This document shows, in pieces, positions 9,023-17,306 of a stretch of 35,564 nt of DNA (the first letter of the stretch is position 1; the number at the start of each line of letters is the position of its first letter). The notes beneath the pieces were generated by a model, which was not told the origin of the DNA, did no database searches, and worked only from the letters and a program-made list of their open reading frames with translations. The DNA lies in the IMG/VR virus record IMGVR_UViG_3300048834_000273, positions 1 through 35,564 of that record. One strand, written 5' to 3'. The stretch is from a virus. A program made the translations under genes and the position numbers.

Positions 9023-9207
9023 AGCCCACCGGACACGTCAACGACCGCCGACGCCTCGACCTCGACCACACGTCGAGACTTCTCGGGGCGCGGGTGACGG
9101 TGCGGGCGTTGCGGGGCGACCAGCCCACAGTGCGGGCAGGTGAACGCCTTCGGGTGAACCCCGGCGTGCCACGAGTCCCGATCACAGTCCGGGCACCAGT
9201 GCATCAT
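9019..9207 (-). CDS. Small zinc-ribbon protein inserted in the head-tail module
   Basis: Only 62 residues from ATG 9207 (a second ATG follows at 9204). Two CxxC pairs (CPDC near residue 5 and CPHC near residue 24) with nearby His residues make a compact zinc ribbon; the rest is basic then hydrophobic. It overlaps the tail terminator gene by four bases and lies 6 bp from the next gene. A zinc ribbon is not a usual component of a connector cluster. The role is unknown: it may be structural, or may bind nucleic acid. I trust the ORF because of its Cys pairs and perfect packing. Confidence 0.65.
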   Translation of the reverse strand: MMHWCPDCDRDSWHAGVHPKAFTCPHCGLVAPQRPHRHPRPEKSRRVVEVEASAVVDVSGGL

Positions 9208-9213
9208 CGACGA

Positions 9214-9696
9214 TCACCCCTTCTTCGCCTTCGGCATCCACGACGACGCCGTCGTCTGCACGATCTGCGCCAACCGGTCCTTCTCCCGGCGCAACACCGG
9301 ATCGACGAACGGGCGACCGCGCTGGCTGTACCGGCGACCGAGACGATCGGTGCCGACGTACCCGCGGGCGAGACGCAACGCCTGAGCGTGCATCCGACCC
9401 GGGAACGCCTTCCCCTTCGCCTTGGAATCCCACGGCGACTTCATCAACACCCCGACGTCGACCGCCACGTACCGGCCGGCACGAGACTTGATCCGGTAGC
9501 TGACGGCCTTGCGGAGCGTCCCGGTGTCCACCCCGGGCGGGCCGCCCTCCGGCGAGTTCTTCGCCCCGCCGAGCTCGGCCTTGATCTCCTTGCGCCCGTG
9601 CTTCCCGGCCTCGCCGAGCGCCGCCCGGAACGCCTGCTGCGTCGACTTCATCAGCGCCTTGTTGTCCCATCGGACCTCGACGCTCGACGTGCTCAT
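9214..9696 (-). CDS. HK97 gp10-like head-tail joining protein
   Basis: The product has 160 residues from ATG 9696, overlapping the upstream stop. It has a basic helical N-terminus (NKALMKSTQQAFRAALGEAG), a 'PPGVDTGTLRKAVSY' segment near residues 53-67, characteristic of the HK97-gp10 family, and 'GRPFVDPVLRREKDRLAQ' near the C-terminus, also typical. These proteins act in joining tails to heads. The neighbouring genes (closure upstream, tail terminator downstream) support the assignment. Confidence 0.82.
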   Translation of the reverse strand: MSTSSVEVRWDNKALMKSTQQAFRAALGEAGKHGRKEIKAELGGAKNSPEGGPPGVDTGTLRKAVSYRIKSRAGRYVAVDVGVLMKSPWDSKAKGKAFPGRMHAQALRLARGYVGTDRLGRRYSQRGRPFVDPVLRREKDRLAQIVQTTASSWMPKAKKG

Positions 9697-10067
9697 GTCC
9701 CGACCTGCACCTCGATCAGATCGACCCGGCGATGATCCAGCGGCGACCCCGCCCACCAGTCCACCGCCCCGGTCACGTCGAACACAGCGACCGCACCGGT
9801 CACCGGGCACCACTCACCGGCGAACCGATGCGACAAGGTCAACCGGTCATCGCGACGAATGTCGGCGTCGGTGTCGACGTACAAGATCCAGCGGGCGTCG
9901 ACCTGGCGTTGATCCGCCGGCACGACCTCGGTCATCGACTGCGGTTGCAGCGACCCCTCCACCGTGCCAACCGTCGCCCACGCCTCGGTCCACCCGTTCG
10001 AACCATCCGAGGTGCGGGTGCGGCGGGCCTGCGTGAACCGGTGCGTACGGAACGTGTCGTGCAGCAT
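9693..10067 (-). CDS. Head closure (head-tail joining) protein
   Basis: A 124-residue beta-rich protein. ATG 10067 is preferred; a GTG just upstream at 10070 is an alternative. It has the head-closure pattern 'Rtrtsdgsngwte.w..v.tv.gslqp' near residues 18-45, then a 'DDRLTLSHRFAGEWCPVTG' segment near residues 72-90, as in SPP1 gp16/Phage_H_T_join-type proteins that seal the portal after DNA packaging. It overlaps both neighbours by a few bases (TGATG and ATGA), which suggests translational coupling within the connector cluster. Confidence 0.75.
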   Translation of the reverse strand: MLHDTFRTHRFTQARRTRTSDGSNGWTEAWATVGTVEGSLQPQSMTEVVPADQRQVDARWILYVDTDADIRRDDRLTLSHRFAGEWCPVTGAVAVFDVTGAVDWWAGSPLDHRRVDLIEVQVGT

Positions 10068-10615
10068 CACGCCACCATCGGCGGGCCGATCGCCCGCAAC
10101 CGCGCCGCCTCGTCACGGGTCAACCACAGGTTCACCCCGGCCGCCGAGGATGCGTAGCTCACCGACTGCGACCCGGTCGTCTGCTGCTGGATGCCGAGCG
10201 CGGAGGTTGGGCGGAGCGCACGCTGCACCGTCGAGCACACCATCGACACGATCCACGCCGGGATCTCGGCGTACCCGTGGTCGTAGGTGACCTCGATCTC
10301 ACACCGCGGCCAGACGCCGTGACCGAGACGGCGCACCAGCAACCCGCCGTCGAGCCGGTACGTCGATGTGTCGGCCACAGCGTCGTCGACCTCGACCGAG
10401 GACACGGCGACCACCGGCCACTGCGGCAGCGTGAGCGACCGCGAGCACTGCCCCTCGAGCACGACGATGTCGTCCTCGACCAGGCTGATCGTCTGCCCTG
10501 CCTCCTGGCGGATGAACGACGAGGCGTCCTCGAGGAGCTGCGGCAGGCGATCGAGGTCCCCCGACCCGTGGCGGGCGACGTAGTCGTCGATCGTTGCCAG
10601 AGTCGGGAGAGTCAT
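10067..10615 (-). CDS. Head-tail connector (adaptor) protein
   Basis: The product has 182 residues from ATG 10615. Its N-terminal helices include LATIDDYVARHG and LPQLLEDASSFIRQEAG, the usual start of gp6/gp15-type adaptor proteins. A beta segment with 'LTLPQWPVVAVSSVEVDD' follows at about residues 61-78 and a conserved 'YDHGYAEIPAWIVSMVCSTV' at 111-130, a classic adaptor feature ('y.hGy..iP..i..avc...'). It would bind the portal ring. It is followed by head closure with a 3-base overlap. Confidence 0.88.
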   Translation of the reverse strand: MTLPTLATIDDYVARHGSGDLDRLPQLLEDASSFIRQEAGQTISLVEDDIVVLEGQCSRSLTLPQWPVVAVSSVEVDDAVADTSTYRLDGGLLVRRLGHGVWPRCEIEVTYDHGYAEIPAWIVSMVCSTVQRALRPTSALGIQQQTTGSQSVSYASSAAGVNLWLTRDEAARLRAIGPPMVA

Positions 10616-10620
10616 CGCGA

Positions 10621-10899
10621 TCAGTCCTCGGTGGTCTTGCGGCCACGACCTCGTGGCTTCGGCGTGTGCTCCGCTGCCGGCGGCTCGGCCTCGTCGGCGG
10701 GCTCCTCTGCCTCGTCGGGATCGGCGGGCACGGCCTCGTCGGCGGGCTCGGCGGTGCCCTCGAGGAAGGCCTCCACTGCCTTCTGGTGCTCGGCTGGCAC
10801 TTCGCACCCGGCGCCGGCGACGAGGAACGCGGCGGTCGGGTCGCCGTCCTCGACGATGTCGCCGGTGGTGGTGGCCCAGAGTCGGCGGGCGGCGATCAC
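10621..10899 (-). CDS. Small acidic head-region protein, function unknown
   Basis: A 92-residue protein from GTG 10899 (GTGA overlap with the gene upstream). Residues 1-45 are a compact domain (VIAARRLWATTTGDIVEDGD). The remaining half is Ala, Glu and Pro rich and ends in a basic tail (KPRGRGRK). Similar short genes lie between capsid and connector in many actinophages, but I cannot name the family with certainty. The bipolar tail suggests a flexible extension, perhaps contact with capsid or DNA. Confidence 0.55.
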   Translation of the reverse strand: MIAARRLWATTTGDIVEDGDPTAAFLVAGAGCEVPAEHQKAVEAFLEGTAEPADEAVPADPDEAEEPADEAEPPAAEHTPKPRGRGRKTTED

Positions 10900-11105
10900 G
10901 TCTGCGTCCCGACGACGGTCCAGGTGGAGGTGGTCGTGCCGTTGGTCGCCGTGCAGATGTACAGCTTGGCGTTGGTGGTGTCGATGCACAGTCCGCCGAG
11001 CGCCACTCGGCCGGCGAAGGCGTTGGCGCCGGGTGCACCGGCGTTGAGGATCGGCGTGTACAGCCCGTTGTTCGGCTGCACGACACCGCCGGAGATGATG
11101 CCCAT
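10896..11105 (-). CDS. Small head decoration/fibre-like protein
   Basis: A 69-residue Gly/Thr-rich protein from ATG 11105 behind an excellent GAAGGAGG site. The C-terminal half contains GGLCIDTTNAKLYICTATNG, followed by a 'T-S-T-W' motif, which looks like the short beta module seen in head fibre and collagen-like fibre proteins. It lies just after the capsid gene and its hairpin, where decoration genes often sit, and its strong ribosome site suggests high expression. Decoration or head-fibre protein is an inference. Confidence 0.55.
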   Translation of the reverse strand: MGIISGGVVQPNNGLYTPILNAGAPGANAFAGRVALGGLCIDTTNAKLYICTATNGTTTSTWTVVGTQT

Positions 11106-11145
11106 TCGGGCCTCCTTCGTGAATCGTTGGTCGTTGCGGTGGTGC

Positions 11146-11191
11146 CCGGGGTGGGACGCCGATACCGATCAGGGTCGACGTCCCACCCCGG
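11146..11191 (-). terminator. Perfect 13-bp hairpin downstream of the capsid gene
   Basis: Bases 11146-11158 and 11179-11191 are perfect inverted repeats (13 bp) with a 20-base loop, about 7 bp past the capsid stop. No T tract follows. It probably acts as a partial terminator or a 3' mRNA stabiliser that lifts capsid expression above the downstream connector genes. Confidence 0.75.
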
Positions 11192-11197
11192 AACGTC

Positions 11198-12409
11198 TCA
11201 GATGCCGGTGACCGTGGCGAACGCGGCGGGGCGGAGCCAGACCGGGACGGCCCGGATACCGGCGCGCACGGCCTGCTTGCCGTGCGTGAAGAAGTCCGAG
11301 TGCGAGTCGGAGACCTTCACCTCGACGCCCCGACGCACGACGAGCATCGAGAAGTTCTCGAAGTCGCCGACGATCGCGGTGTTCTCGGTCTGAGCGTCGG
11401 ACTCGGTGACCTGCAGACCCCAGATGCGGGCCGGGCCGGGCTCCGACGGCGACCCCCAGATGTAGATCCCGTCCGTGGTGCGCAGGAGACGCACGTCCTG
11501 CCAGTCGTTCGGGTGGAAGATCGCTGCGTTGGGCATCGCCCGGCCGGTCACCTTCACCTTCGTCATCGCCTTGTACACGGCGTCCGGGGTCGGGTCGGCG
11601 CCCTTGGCCTGGGTCTGGATGCCGACCACGTTGTTGACGCCGCGCACGTTCGGTGCCGTGCCGTTGCCGGTGAGGATCTGACCGTCGAGGCGCTGGCGGA
11701 CCATGAACGGCAGGCGCCGGTTCAGGTAGGCCTCGGCCTCTGCCTCGTCCTCGAGCTGCTCATCGGTGGCGGGGATGTACACGCCGATCGTCTCGACCGA
11801 CACGGTGCGCTCGGTGAGCGCCAGCGCAGCCTCGCCGTAGGCGCCGCCCTCGGACCGCTCCGCTGCGTTGTTCGTGAAGGTGGTCTCCTCCATGTAGGAG
11901 TAGGCCTTCTGGCTCCACGGGACCGGCTCGCCGAGCAGGTCGGTGACCTGGATCGGGCGCTCGGCCTTGTCGACGACACGGCCGGAGCGGATCACCTCGG
12001 GGTCCCAGCCGGCGCCGCGCTCGAACAGGGTCTTGATGTCGACGTCGATCTCGGCGACGGTGCCCTTCACCGACAGCGCGGACGACTTGAGCAGCTGCTT
12101 CGCGAACGAGGCCCGCTGCTTCGTCGCCCCGGTCGGCGAGTCGGGCTCCGCACCGGACTCGCGGCCCGTCAGGTGCCCGGCGGCCTTGGCGACTGCCTGG
12201 AGCTCGTCGCGCTTCGCGCCGAGCTCGGTGAGCTCGTCGTTCAGCGCCTTGATCTCGGCGGCGGGGTTGTCGAGGCCCTTGACCTTCGTCAGGTCGATGG
12301 TGCCCTCGTCGCCGGCCTGGGCCTGGGCGAAGATGTCAGCGAGCTTGGTCTGGCGGTCCTCGATCTTGCCGAGAACCTCCTTGAGCTCAGGGAACTTGAG
12401 GGTGCTCAT
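11198..12409 (-). CDS. Major capsid protein, HK97 fold
   Basis: The product has 403 residues from ATG 12409. Residues 1-105 form a charged, coiled-coil delta domain (LKEVLGKIEDRQTKLADIFA). This domain usually acts as internal scaffold and is removed by the protease encoded just upstream. The mature part contains SYMEETTFTNNAAERSEGGA, ATDEQLEDEAEAEAYLNRRL and MVRQRLDGQILTGNG, all typical of HK97-fold capsids. The gene is coupled to the protease gene by an ATGA overlap and followed by a strong hairpin. Confidence 0.95.
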   Translation of the reverse strand: MSTLKFPELKEVLGKIEDRQTKLADIFAQAQAGDEGTIDLTKVKGLDNPAAEIKALNDELTELGAKRDELQAVAKAAGHLTGRESGAEPDSPTGATKQRASFAKQLLKSSALSVKGTVAEIDVDIKTLFERGAGWDPEVIRSGRVVDKAERPIQVTDLLGEPVPWSQKAYSYMEETTFTNNAAERSEGGAYGEAALALTERTVSVETIGVYIPATDEQLEDEAEAEAYLNRRLPFMVRQRLDGQILTGNGTAPNVRGVNNVVGIQTQAKGADPTPDAVYKAMTKVKVTGRAMPNAAIFHPNDWQDVRLLRTTDGIYIWGSPSEPGPARIWGLQVTESDAQTENTAIVGDFENFSMLVVRRGVEVKVSDSHSDFFTHGKQAVRAGIRAVPVWLRPAAFATVTGI

Positions 12410-13374
12410 GGCTTCACTCCTTGTGAGAAGGCGACGAACCGCAGGTACTCACCTGTGATGTCGGTGTCGTCGATGTCGTTGGGTTCGGGCAGTAGCCGCT
12501 TGAGACGGTCGAGCTGGTCGCCGATGCCGGCGAGCCGTTCGACGGTGTCGTCGCTGAGCGACTTGCCCTTGGCAGCGCGGAGAGCCATGACTTCCTCTGC
12601 CCTTGCGGTGAGCGCCTCGACGTCGGCCAGGACCGACTTGAGGTGCTCGGCGAACTTGCGGCCGCTCTTCGGGGCGTAGACGACGCGCCGCTCGACGTCG
12701 ACCTCGTCGTCGGCCAGGGTGATCACGTCGTCGTCACGGTCGAAGGAGACCTGGACGAGGCGCATCGACTCGGGGTCGTCGATCTCGAAGATCGCGAACC
12801 CGGCGTCGAGGTCGAAGTCGGCGACCCACACGTACACGTCGTCGCCCCACCGCTCACGGCCGAGCGCGCGCAGCTGCTGCGACACCTCGCTGTTCAGCTG
12901 CTTGGCGCCCTTCACCGCGAGCGTGCGGGTGTTCACCCCGGCGCCGAGCAGCACCGGGGACACCTCAGCGGTCAGCCCGACCTTCGAGATCAGGTTCGCC
13001 TTCTGCCCCTTCCAGGTGCCGCGCTGGGCCTCGACGTCCTGCAGCGACCACGACCACTCGCCGAGCCCGTGCTCGGCGAGCCCCTTCACCGCACCGAACG
13101 TGTTGCGGCCCTGGTCGGTGTCGAGGAAGAACTTGACCCGAGCGATCAGCTCGTCGCCCACCTCGTGGATCGTTCCCGCGCCGGTCGGCAGTTCACCGGA
13201 CCACGTCTTGTGCCCGTACGCGGACACCGTCACCGCGGCACCGTCGGTGATCGCTCCGGGGAGGATCACGTCGCCGTCCTTGTCGATCACGTTCAGCGTG
13301 GCGAACACGGCCTCGACCTCGCCGAGGTCGGCGTTCTTCACCCGGACGCGTGCGGGTGCGACCTTCTTCATCAT
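12406..13374 (-). CDS. Prohead protease fused to a scaffold-like C-terminus
   Basis: The product has 322 residues from ATG 13374, with GGAGG five bases upstream. The first half shows the HK97 U35-protease pattern: FATLNVIDKDGDVILPGAIT near residues 24-43, YGHKTWSGELPTG near 53-65 with the likely catalytic His, and GLGEWSWSL near 103-111 with the likely catalytic Ser. The second half (about 240-310) is coiled-coil, as expected for a scaffolding extension. It would cleave itself and the capsid delta domain. Length exceeds a plain protease of about 200 residues, consistent with the fusion. Confidence 0.88.
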   Translation of the reverse strand: MMKKVAPARVRVKNADLGEVEAVFATLNVIDKDGDVILPGAITDGAAVTVSAYGHKTWSGELPTGAGTIHEVGDELIARVKFFLDTDQGRNTFGAVKGLAEHGLGEWSWSLQDVEAQRGTWKGQKANLISKVGLTAEVSPVLLGAGVNTRTLAVKGAKQLNSEVSQQLRALGRERWGDDVYVWVADFDLDAGFAIFEIDDPESMRLVQVSFDRDDDVITLADDEVDVERRVVYAPKSGRKFAEHLKSVLADVEALTARAEEVMALRAAKGKSLSDDTVERLAGIGDQLDRLKRLLPEPNDIDDTDITGEYLRFVAFSQGVKP

Positions 13375-13403
13375 GGGTTCCTCCGCTCAGGACGGTGGTC
13401 GGG

Positions 13404-14780
13404 TCAGTCGCCCGCGGGCGCCGGGGTGGGCTGCTGCTGCACCGACGGCAGCCCGTTGTGCTTGCCGAGCAGCGGGTCGAAATCGAGTGCTTCAACGGCA
13501 CGGATCGAGGCGTCAGCATCGAACCCGTTCGTGGTCAACGCGGTGAGCGATCGCGCTCGCTCGGCGAAGATCCGGGCGGCGTCGAGCGCGTCCTCCTGCA
13601 GGAACGGGATGTCGTCGTCGTACCAGAGCCGGCTCCCGGCAGGTACCTCGGCGAACTTCGCCAGCGACGCCACCGCGGTCCGCCAGTTCGGCCGCAGCAG
13701 CATGTCGGCCATCCGACGCTTCGCGGATCCGTAGTTCCCGGCGTTGAGCGAGGACCCGGACATGCCCTCGGAGAACTGGGCCATGATCGCCCCGACCCCC
13801 GACGCTGCAGCGATCCTCGACTCGCCGGCGCCCTGCGTCGCCTTGAAGTCGAGCTGCTTCAGGTCAGCACCGACCACCATCGCGTCCGCGCCGCCACCGA
13901 GGTGCAGCGCCTTGTACGCGTTCTTCAGGCCCTGGTGCCCGTCCTGGAACGCCTTCACCGCCGCCTTGAACGCCTCCGGCGTCGTCGACTTGTCGTACTT
14001 GATCACGATCTGCGGCGTCGCCCCGTTCTCGAAGAACCGCCGCTTGTGCTCCGTCGCCGCCGAGTCAGCGTCGATCTCGCGCAGCACCGGCGTGAGCCAC
14101 GACATCCCGCGCCACTGAGCCACAGGGTCCGGGATCGGCGACCAGTGCGCCACCCGCTCCGGAGTCAGGAGCACCGGCTCGTACGTGCGGCCCGGAACCT
14201 TCGGCTGGTACAGGTACCCGATCACCTCGGCCTCGAGGGCGAAGGCATCCGGGTCCTCGAACACGTCATCGATGTCGACGTCGGAATCAGCCGGGATCCC
14301 CGACAGGATCGTCACCCAGTCCGGCCGCAACCGCCGCAACCGCCGCTCACCGCGGCGCACGACCGGCGTCGCGTAGAAGTTCCCGGCGAGCGACCCGTCC
14401 TGCTCCATCCGAGACAGCAGCTCGCCCGTGGTGCCATTCGGCCACGGCTCATCGAGCAGCGACAGGTCACCACCCGATGCGTGGAGACGGCCGGCGCGCC
14501 CGTCGACCAGCTCCTGGAACAGGATCCGTGCCTCGGAGAACGGCAACATCCGCGCCGCCATGCACGCGAACACCACACCGTTCGCCTTGTAGGCGTGTCG
14601 CACGTAGCTCTCGAAGCTGTGCTCCACCCGCTCCTTCGACGACACAGGCGACGTCCCGCCCCACAGCGCGTCATCGCCAACCGACCAGAACGGCGGCCGG
14701 ACGAACCCGCCGCCGCCGAACGACAACGACCGCTTCAGCCCAGCGGGCCGAGCCCGCCGCAACGCCTCGACGGGACGCAT
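13404..14780 (-). CDS. Portal protein
   Basis: A 458-residue protein from ATG 14780, of the length usual for HK97-type portals. It includes the N-terminal 'ANGVVFACMAARMLPFSEAR' helix near residues 65-85, 'LAGNFYATPVV' near 131-141, and a 'GMSWLTPVLREIDADSAATE' segment followed by 'RRFFENGATPQIVIKYDKS', all standard for Phage_portal proteins. The end is Pro/Gln rich. It would form the dodecameric ring for DNA entry and exit. It overlaps a small membrane protein gene (ATGA) rather than directly following the terminase. Confidence 0.94.
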   Translation of the reverse strand: MRPVEALRRARPAGLKRSLSFGGGGFVRPPFWSVGDDALWGGTSPVSSKERVEHSFESYVRHAYKANGVVFACMAARMLPFSEARILFQELVDGRAGRLHASGGDLSLLDEPWPNGTTGELLSRMEQDGSLAGNFYATPVVRRGERRLRRLRPDWVTILSGIPADSDVDIDDVFEDPDAFALEAEVIGYLYQPKVPGRTYEPVLLTPERVAHWSPIPDPVAQWRGMSWLTPVLREIDADSAATEHKRRFFENGATPQIVIKYDKSTTPEAFKAAVKAFQDGHQGLKNAYKALHLGGGADAMVVGADLKQLDFKATQGAGESRIAAASGVGAIMAQFSEGMSGSSLNAGNYGSAKRRMADMLLRPNWRTAVASLAKFAEVPAGSRLWYDDDIPFLQEDALDAARIFAERARSLTALTTNGFDADASIRAVEALDFDPLLGKHNGLPSVQQQPTPAPAGD

Positions 14781-15001
14781 CAGCCGTCCACCGCCAGCGT
14801 CTCGGCCTCACCGTCGGTCGTCTCGACCGGTTCGGCAGGGCCGAGCTCGCCGAGGATCAGCCACGACCAACCGGCCAACAGCACGCCACCGGCCACGAGG
14901 CCGGCGCCCCGGTGAACATCACCGACACCGAGAGCGATCAGGGTCGCCGACAGGGCGAGCATCACGGCGAACATCACGTTGCGCATCTCGCCGCCTTCCA
15001 T
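14780..15001 (-). CDS. Small membrane protein between terminase and portal
   Basis: The product has 73 residues from ATG 15001, which overlaps the terminase stop; an in-frame ATG at 14986 (MRNVMF) is an alternative. Two hydrophobic segments are seen (about residues 8-27 and 32-52), then an acidic C-terminal tail. No family is recognised. Its tight overlaps on both sides show it is a real gene. Membrane genes between terminase and portal occur in some actinophages; whether this one helps packaging, lysis or envelope contact is unknown. Confidence 0.6.
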   Translation of the reverse strand: MEGGEMRNVMFAVMLALSATLIALGVGDVHRGAGLVAGGVLLAGWSWLILGELGPAEPVETTDGEAETLAVDG

Positions 15002-16590
15002 CAGGTGAACGCGAACATCGGCTCAGCAGGGGGCTCTTCCTCGGCGCCAGTGAGACCACGAGCGACGGCGTCGCCGAGGGCGTGCACCGCTGACACCACC
15101 GCCGACAGAGCGTCGATCGGATGACCCTCGACCCGGCGGGCCGGCCGCCACCACGTCGACCCCTCACGCCCCAACATCACCTTGCGGGCATTCGCCATGT
15201 GCCGCACCAGCACCGGATCACCGGTGTGCCCGAGCACACCCTCACGAGCCATCGTCGAGAACCGCTCACACGCCGGACCGATACGAGAGTCGGAGCGGTG
15301 CGGGAACCGCATCAGCGCCTCACCGAACTCGGCGGCGATCTCGTCGAGCTCGGACTGCCAGCCCGCATCGTCCGCATACCCGCGCACCACCCGGTACCGC
15401 TGGCAGGTCTCCCGGATCTTCTCCACCACCTCACGGCGCGGGACACGCCAGCCCTTCGACGTGTGCCCGTGCTCGTCGACCGGTGGCTCCCACACACCGA
15501 TCGGCACGATCAGCCAATCCGGCCACCGCACCGCGTACAGCGCCGTCGCATCACCGGACTCCGACCCGTCGAACCCGAGAGCGATCGTGTCGCCCTCGGC
15601 CAGCGCCGCGCCTTCCCGCTCAAGGTCGGCCCAGGCGACGAGGTCGACCGGCGCTTCCTCGGGAGCGACGATCTGGTTCAGGTAGAACCGCCGGTACTCG
15701 GACGGTTCGGTGTCGGCCGCCTCCTCGACCAGGCGGTCGAGGTCGACCCAGCCGCCACGATCACGAGCAGCCTGCCCGTACACGTAGGCCAGGGCCCGGC
15801 GCAGCCCGTCACGGTCGTCGAGCTCCACGGTCGGCGCTTCCCGCACCACGAGCAGCGAGCCGGGGACGGCGCCCTTGCGGATCGACTCCTCGGTGCGCTC
15901 TGCGACCGACCCGGCGCCCGGCGCGTAGGCGTTCGTCAGCTGCAGCGTGCGGGCGCCCATCTTCGCCGCGTTGCGGTTCAGCACCGCGGCGAGCGCCCGG
16001 CCGCCGTTGCTGTTCTTCCACAGGTGGGTCTCCTCGAGCAGCGCCGCCGAGATCGGCTGCCCCTCACGGGATCCTGCTGCGGAGGTGACCGGCTCGATCC
16101 GGCCCGGCCGGTCCTTCAGCATCGTGCGGGTGATGCCGAGGTCGAGGCCGAGGTCGTCGACGGCGTCGCTGTCGCGCAGCATGTCGAACAGCTGCCCGTA
16201 CAGGTTGTCGGTCTGATCCTCCGAGGTCGCGGCGATCTGCACCCACGGCGCCGGATGCGGCCGACCCACCGGCAACCCGTCAGCGTCGAGGCCGTCAGGA
16301 ACACACTCGCCGACCAGCTCGTTGAACGCGATCACCGCACCGATCGGCGACTTCGCCCACCCCTTCGACATCCGCAACATCCCGCGCCGGTAGGCGAACC
16401 GGCGACCCGACGGATCGACCGAGTACCACAGGATCAGGAACTCGACCTGCTCCCCGGTGAGCACGAGTCGACCACCAGCGCCCGACCCGGTCGGCACCGT
16501 CAGGTACTCCTCGGCGAGCTGGATCGCCGGGTCGGCGAGCGACAGCGGCGGGTCTTCCGGGTCGATCAACCCGAGCGGTCCGAGCGCCAT
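15001..16590 (-). CDS. terL: Terminase large subunit
   Basis: A 529-residue packaging motor. The ATPase half has a Walker A-like SKGWAKSP at residues 75-82 and a Walker B region ending in EE (ALLEETHLW, about 183-191). The nuclease half shows the expected acidic residues: D341 in LGFDGSESGDA, D407/D408 in GYADDAGW and D493 in HPIDALSA. Order and length match the HK97-like terminases of actinophages. It overlaps the small subunit gene by one base (TGA/ATG). It would pump DNA into proheads and cut it. Confidence 0.95.
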   Translation of the reverse strand: MALGPLGLIDPEDPPLSLADPAIQLAEEYLTVPTGSGAGGRLVLTGEQVEFLILWYSVDPSGRRFAYRRGMLRMSKGWAKSPIGAVIAFNELVGECVPDGLDADGLPVGRPHPAPWVQIAATSEDQTDNLYGQLFDMLRDSDAVDDLGLDLGITRTMLKDRPGRIEPVTSAAGSREGQPISAALLEETHLWKNSNGGRALAAVLNRNAAKMGARTLQLTNAYAPGAGSVAERTEESIRKGAVPGSLLVVREAPTVELDDRDGLRRALAYVYGQAARDRGGWVDLDRLVEEAADTEPSEYRRFYLNQIVAPEEAPVDLVAWADLEREGAALAEGDTIALGFDGSESGDATALYAVRWPDWLIVPIGVWEPPVDEHGHTSKGWRVPRREVVEKIRETCQRYRVVRGYADDAGWQSELDEIAAEFGEALMRFPHRSDSRIGPACERFSTMAREGVLGHTGDPVLVRHMANARKVMLGREGSTWWRPARRVEGHPIDALSAVVSAVHALGDAVARGLTGAEEEPPAEPMFAFT

Positions 16591-17195
16591 CAGCTCCTCA
16601 ACCGGTCAGACGGCCGGGCCTGCTTCGCCTTCGCCTTCTCGGGCTTCGGCTTCGGCGGGCCGAACCTGGCGATCAGCGCCGCCTTCGACGACCCGTTCGC
16701 ATCCGACCGGTCCATCCCCAACGCCACCGCGTGCTCCACCCAATCGGCCTTCGGAGCCGACGCCTTCGGCGCCGGCGGAGCGGCCAGCCGTGACACCGAC
16801 GCGAGACGGCGCGGCTCCCGCTGGCTCTCGACCACGGCCGGGGTGATCGTCCACCGGCGCTGCTGCAGCCCGGCCGGCGACAGGCCGTGGTCGCGCCACA
16901 GCGGCATGATCGAGTTGATCACCGTGTGCGTCGGCGTCTCGCCGCGCGCCAGCTGCTCGAGGAGCTCGGCCAGCGGCCACAGCGTCACCCCGGACGGCTG
17001 CCACTGCAACGCCTGCGGTGTCGACCACACCTCGGCCCACCACACCCGCACCAGCTCCGACCAGTCCCGGTAGCTCGGGAGCTCGGGCGGTTCACCGGCT
17101 CGGCCATCGGCCGGCAGCTGCACCCAGTCGAACGTCGGCTTGTTCCGACGGCGGCGCTGATCATCGGGCTTCGGGGGCGGTCCCATTCCGGCCAT
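16590..17195 (-). CDS. terS: Terminase small subunit
   Basis: The product has 201 residues from ATG 17195 behind GGAGG. The N-terminus (GPPPKPDDQRRRRNKPTFDW, then LPADG) is the classic opening of actinophage small terminase-type proteins. The middle (about residues 40-115) is helical and contains Trp-rich segments; the C-terminus is Ala/Pro/Lys rich. The position directly upstream of terL and downstream of an HNH gene is the usual one. It would recognise the packaging site and recruit the large subunit. Confidence 0.82.
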   Translation of the reverse strand: MAGMGPPPKPDDQRRRRNKPTFDWVQLPADGRAGEPPELPSYRDWSELVRVWWAEVWSTPQALQWQPSGVTLWPLAELLEQLARGETPTHTVINSIMPLWRDHGLSPAGLQQRRWTITPAVVESQREPRRLASVSRLAAPPAPKASAPKADWVEHAVALGMDRSDANGSSKAALIARFGPPKPKPEKAKAKQARPSDRLRS

Positions 17196-17306
17196 GGTCG
17201 TTACCTCCGGAATCGGTTTACGTGCCCATCTACCAGGGGCGATGCGCTCTCAGCCCCGGATACCCCAGATCCGTACAGATTTTTCGCCTGTGGGCAAGGG
17301 GTACGC
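17196..17306. other. Intergenic region, candidate cos/packaging site
   Basis: These 111 bases between the HNH gene and the small terminase hold no ORF. They include an AT-rich patch (agatttttcg, 17276-17285) that stands out in this GC-rich genome, and the small terminase ribosome site. In HK97-like phages the cos site lies just before terS, near the HNH gene. This is inference from gene order; no cohesive end can be read from the sequence. Confidence 0.35.
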
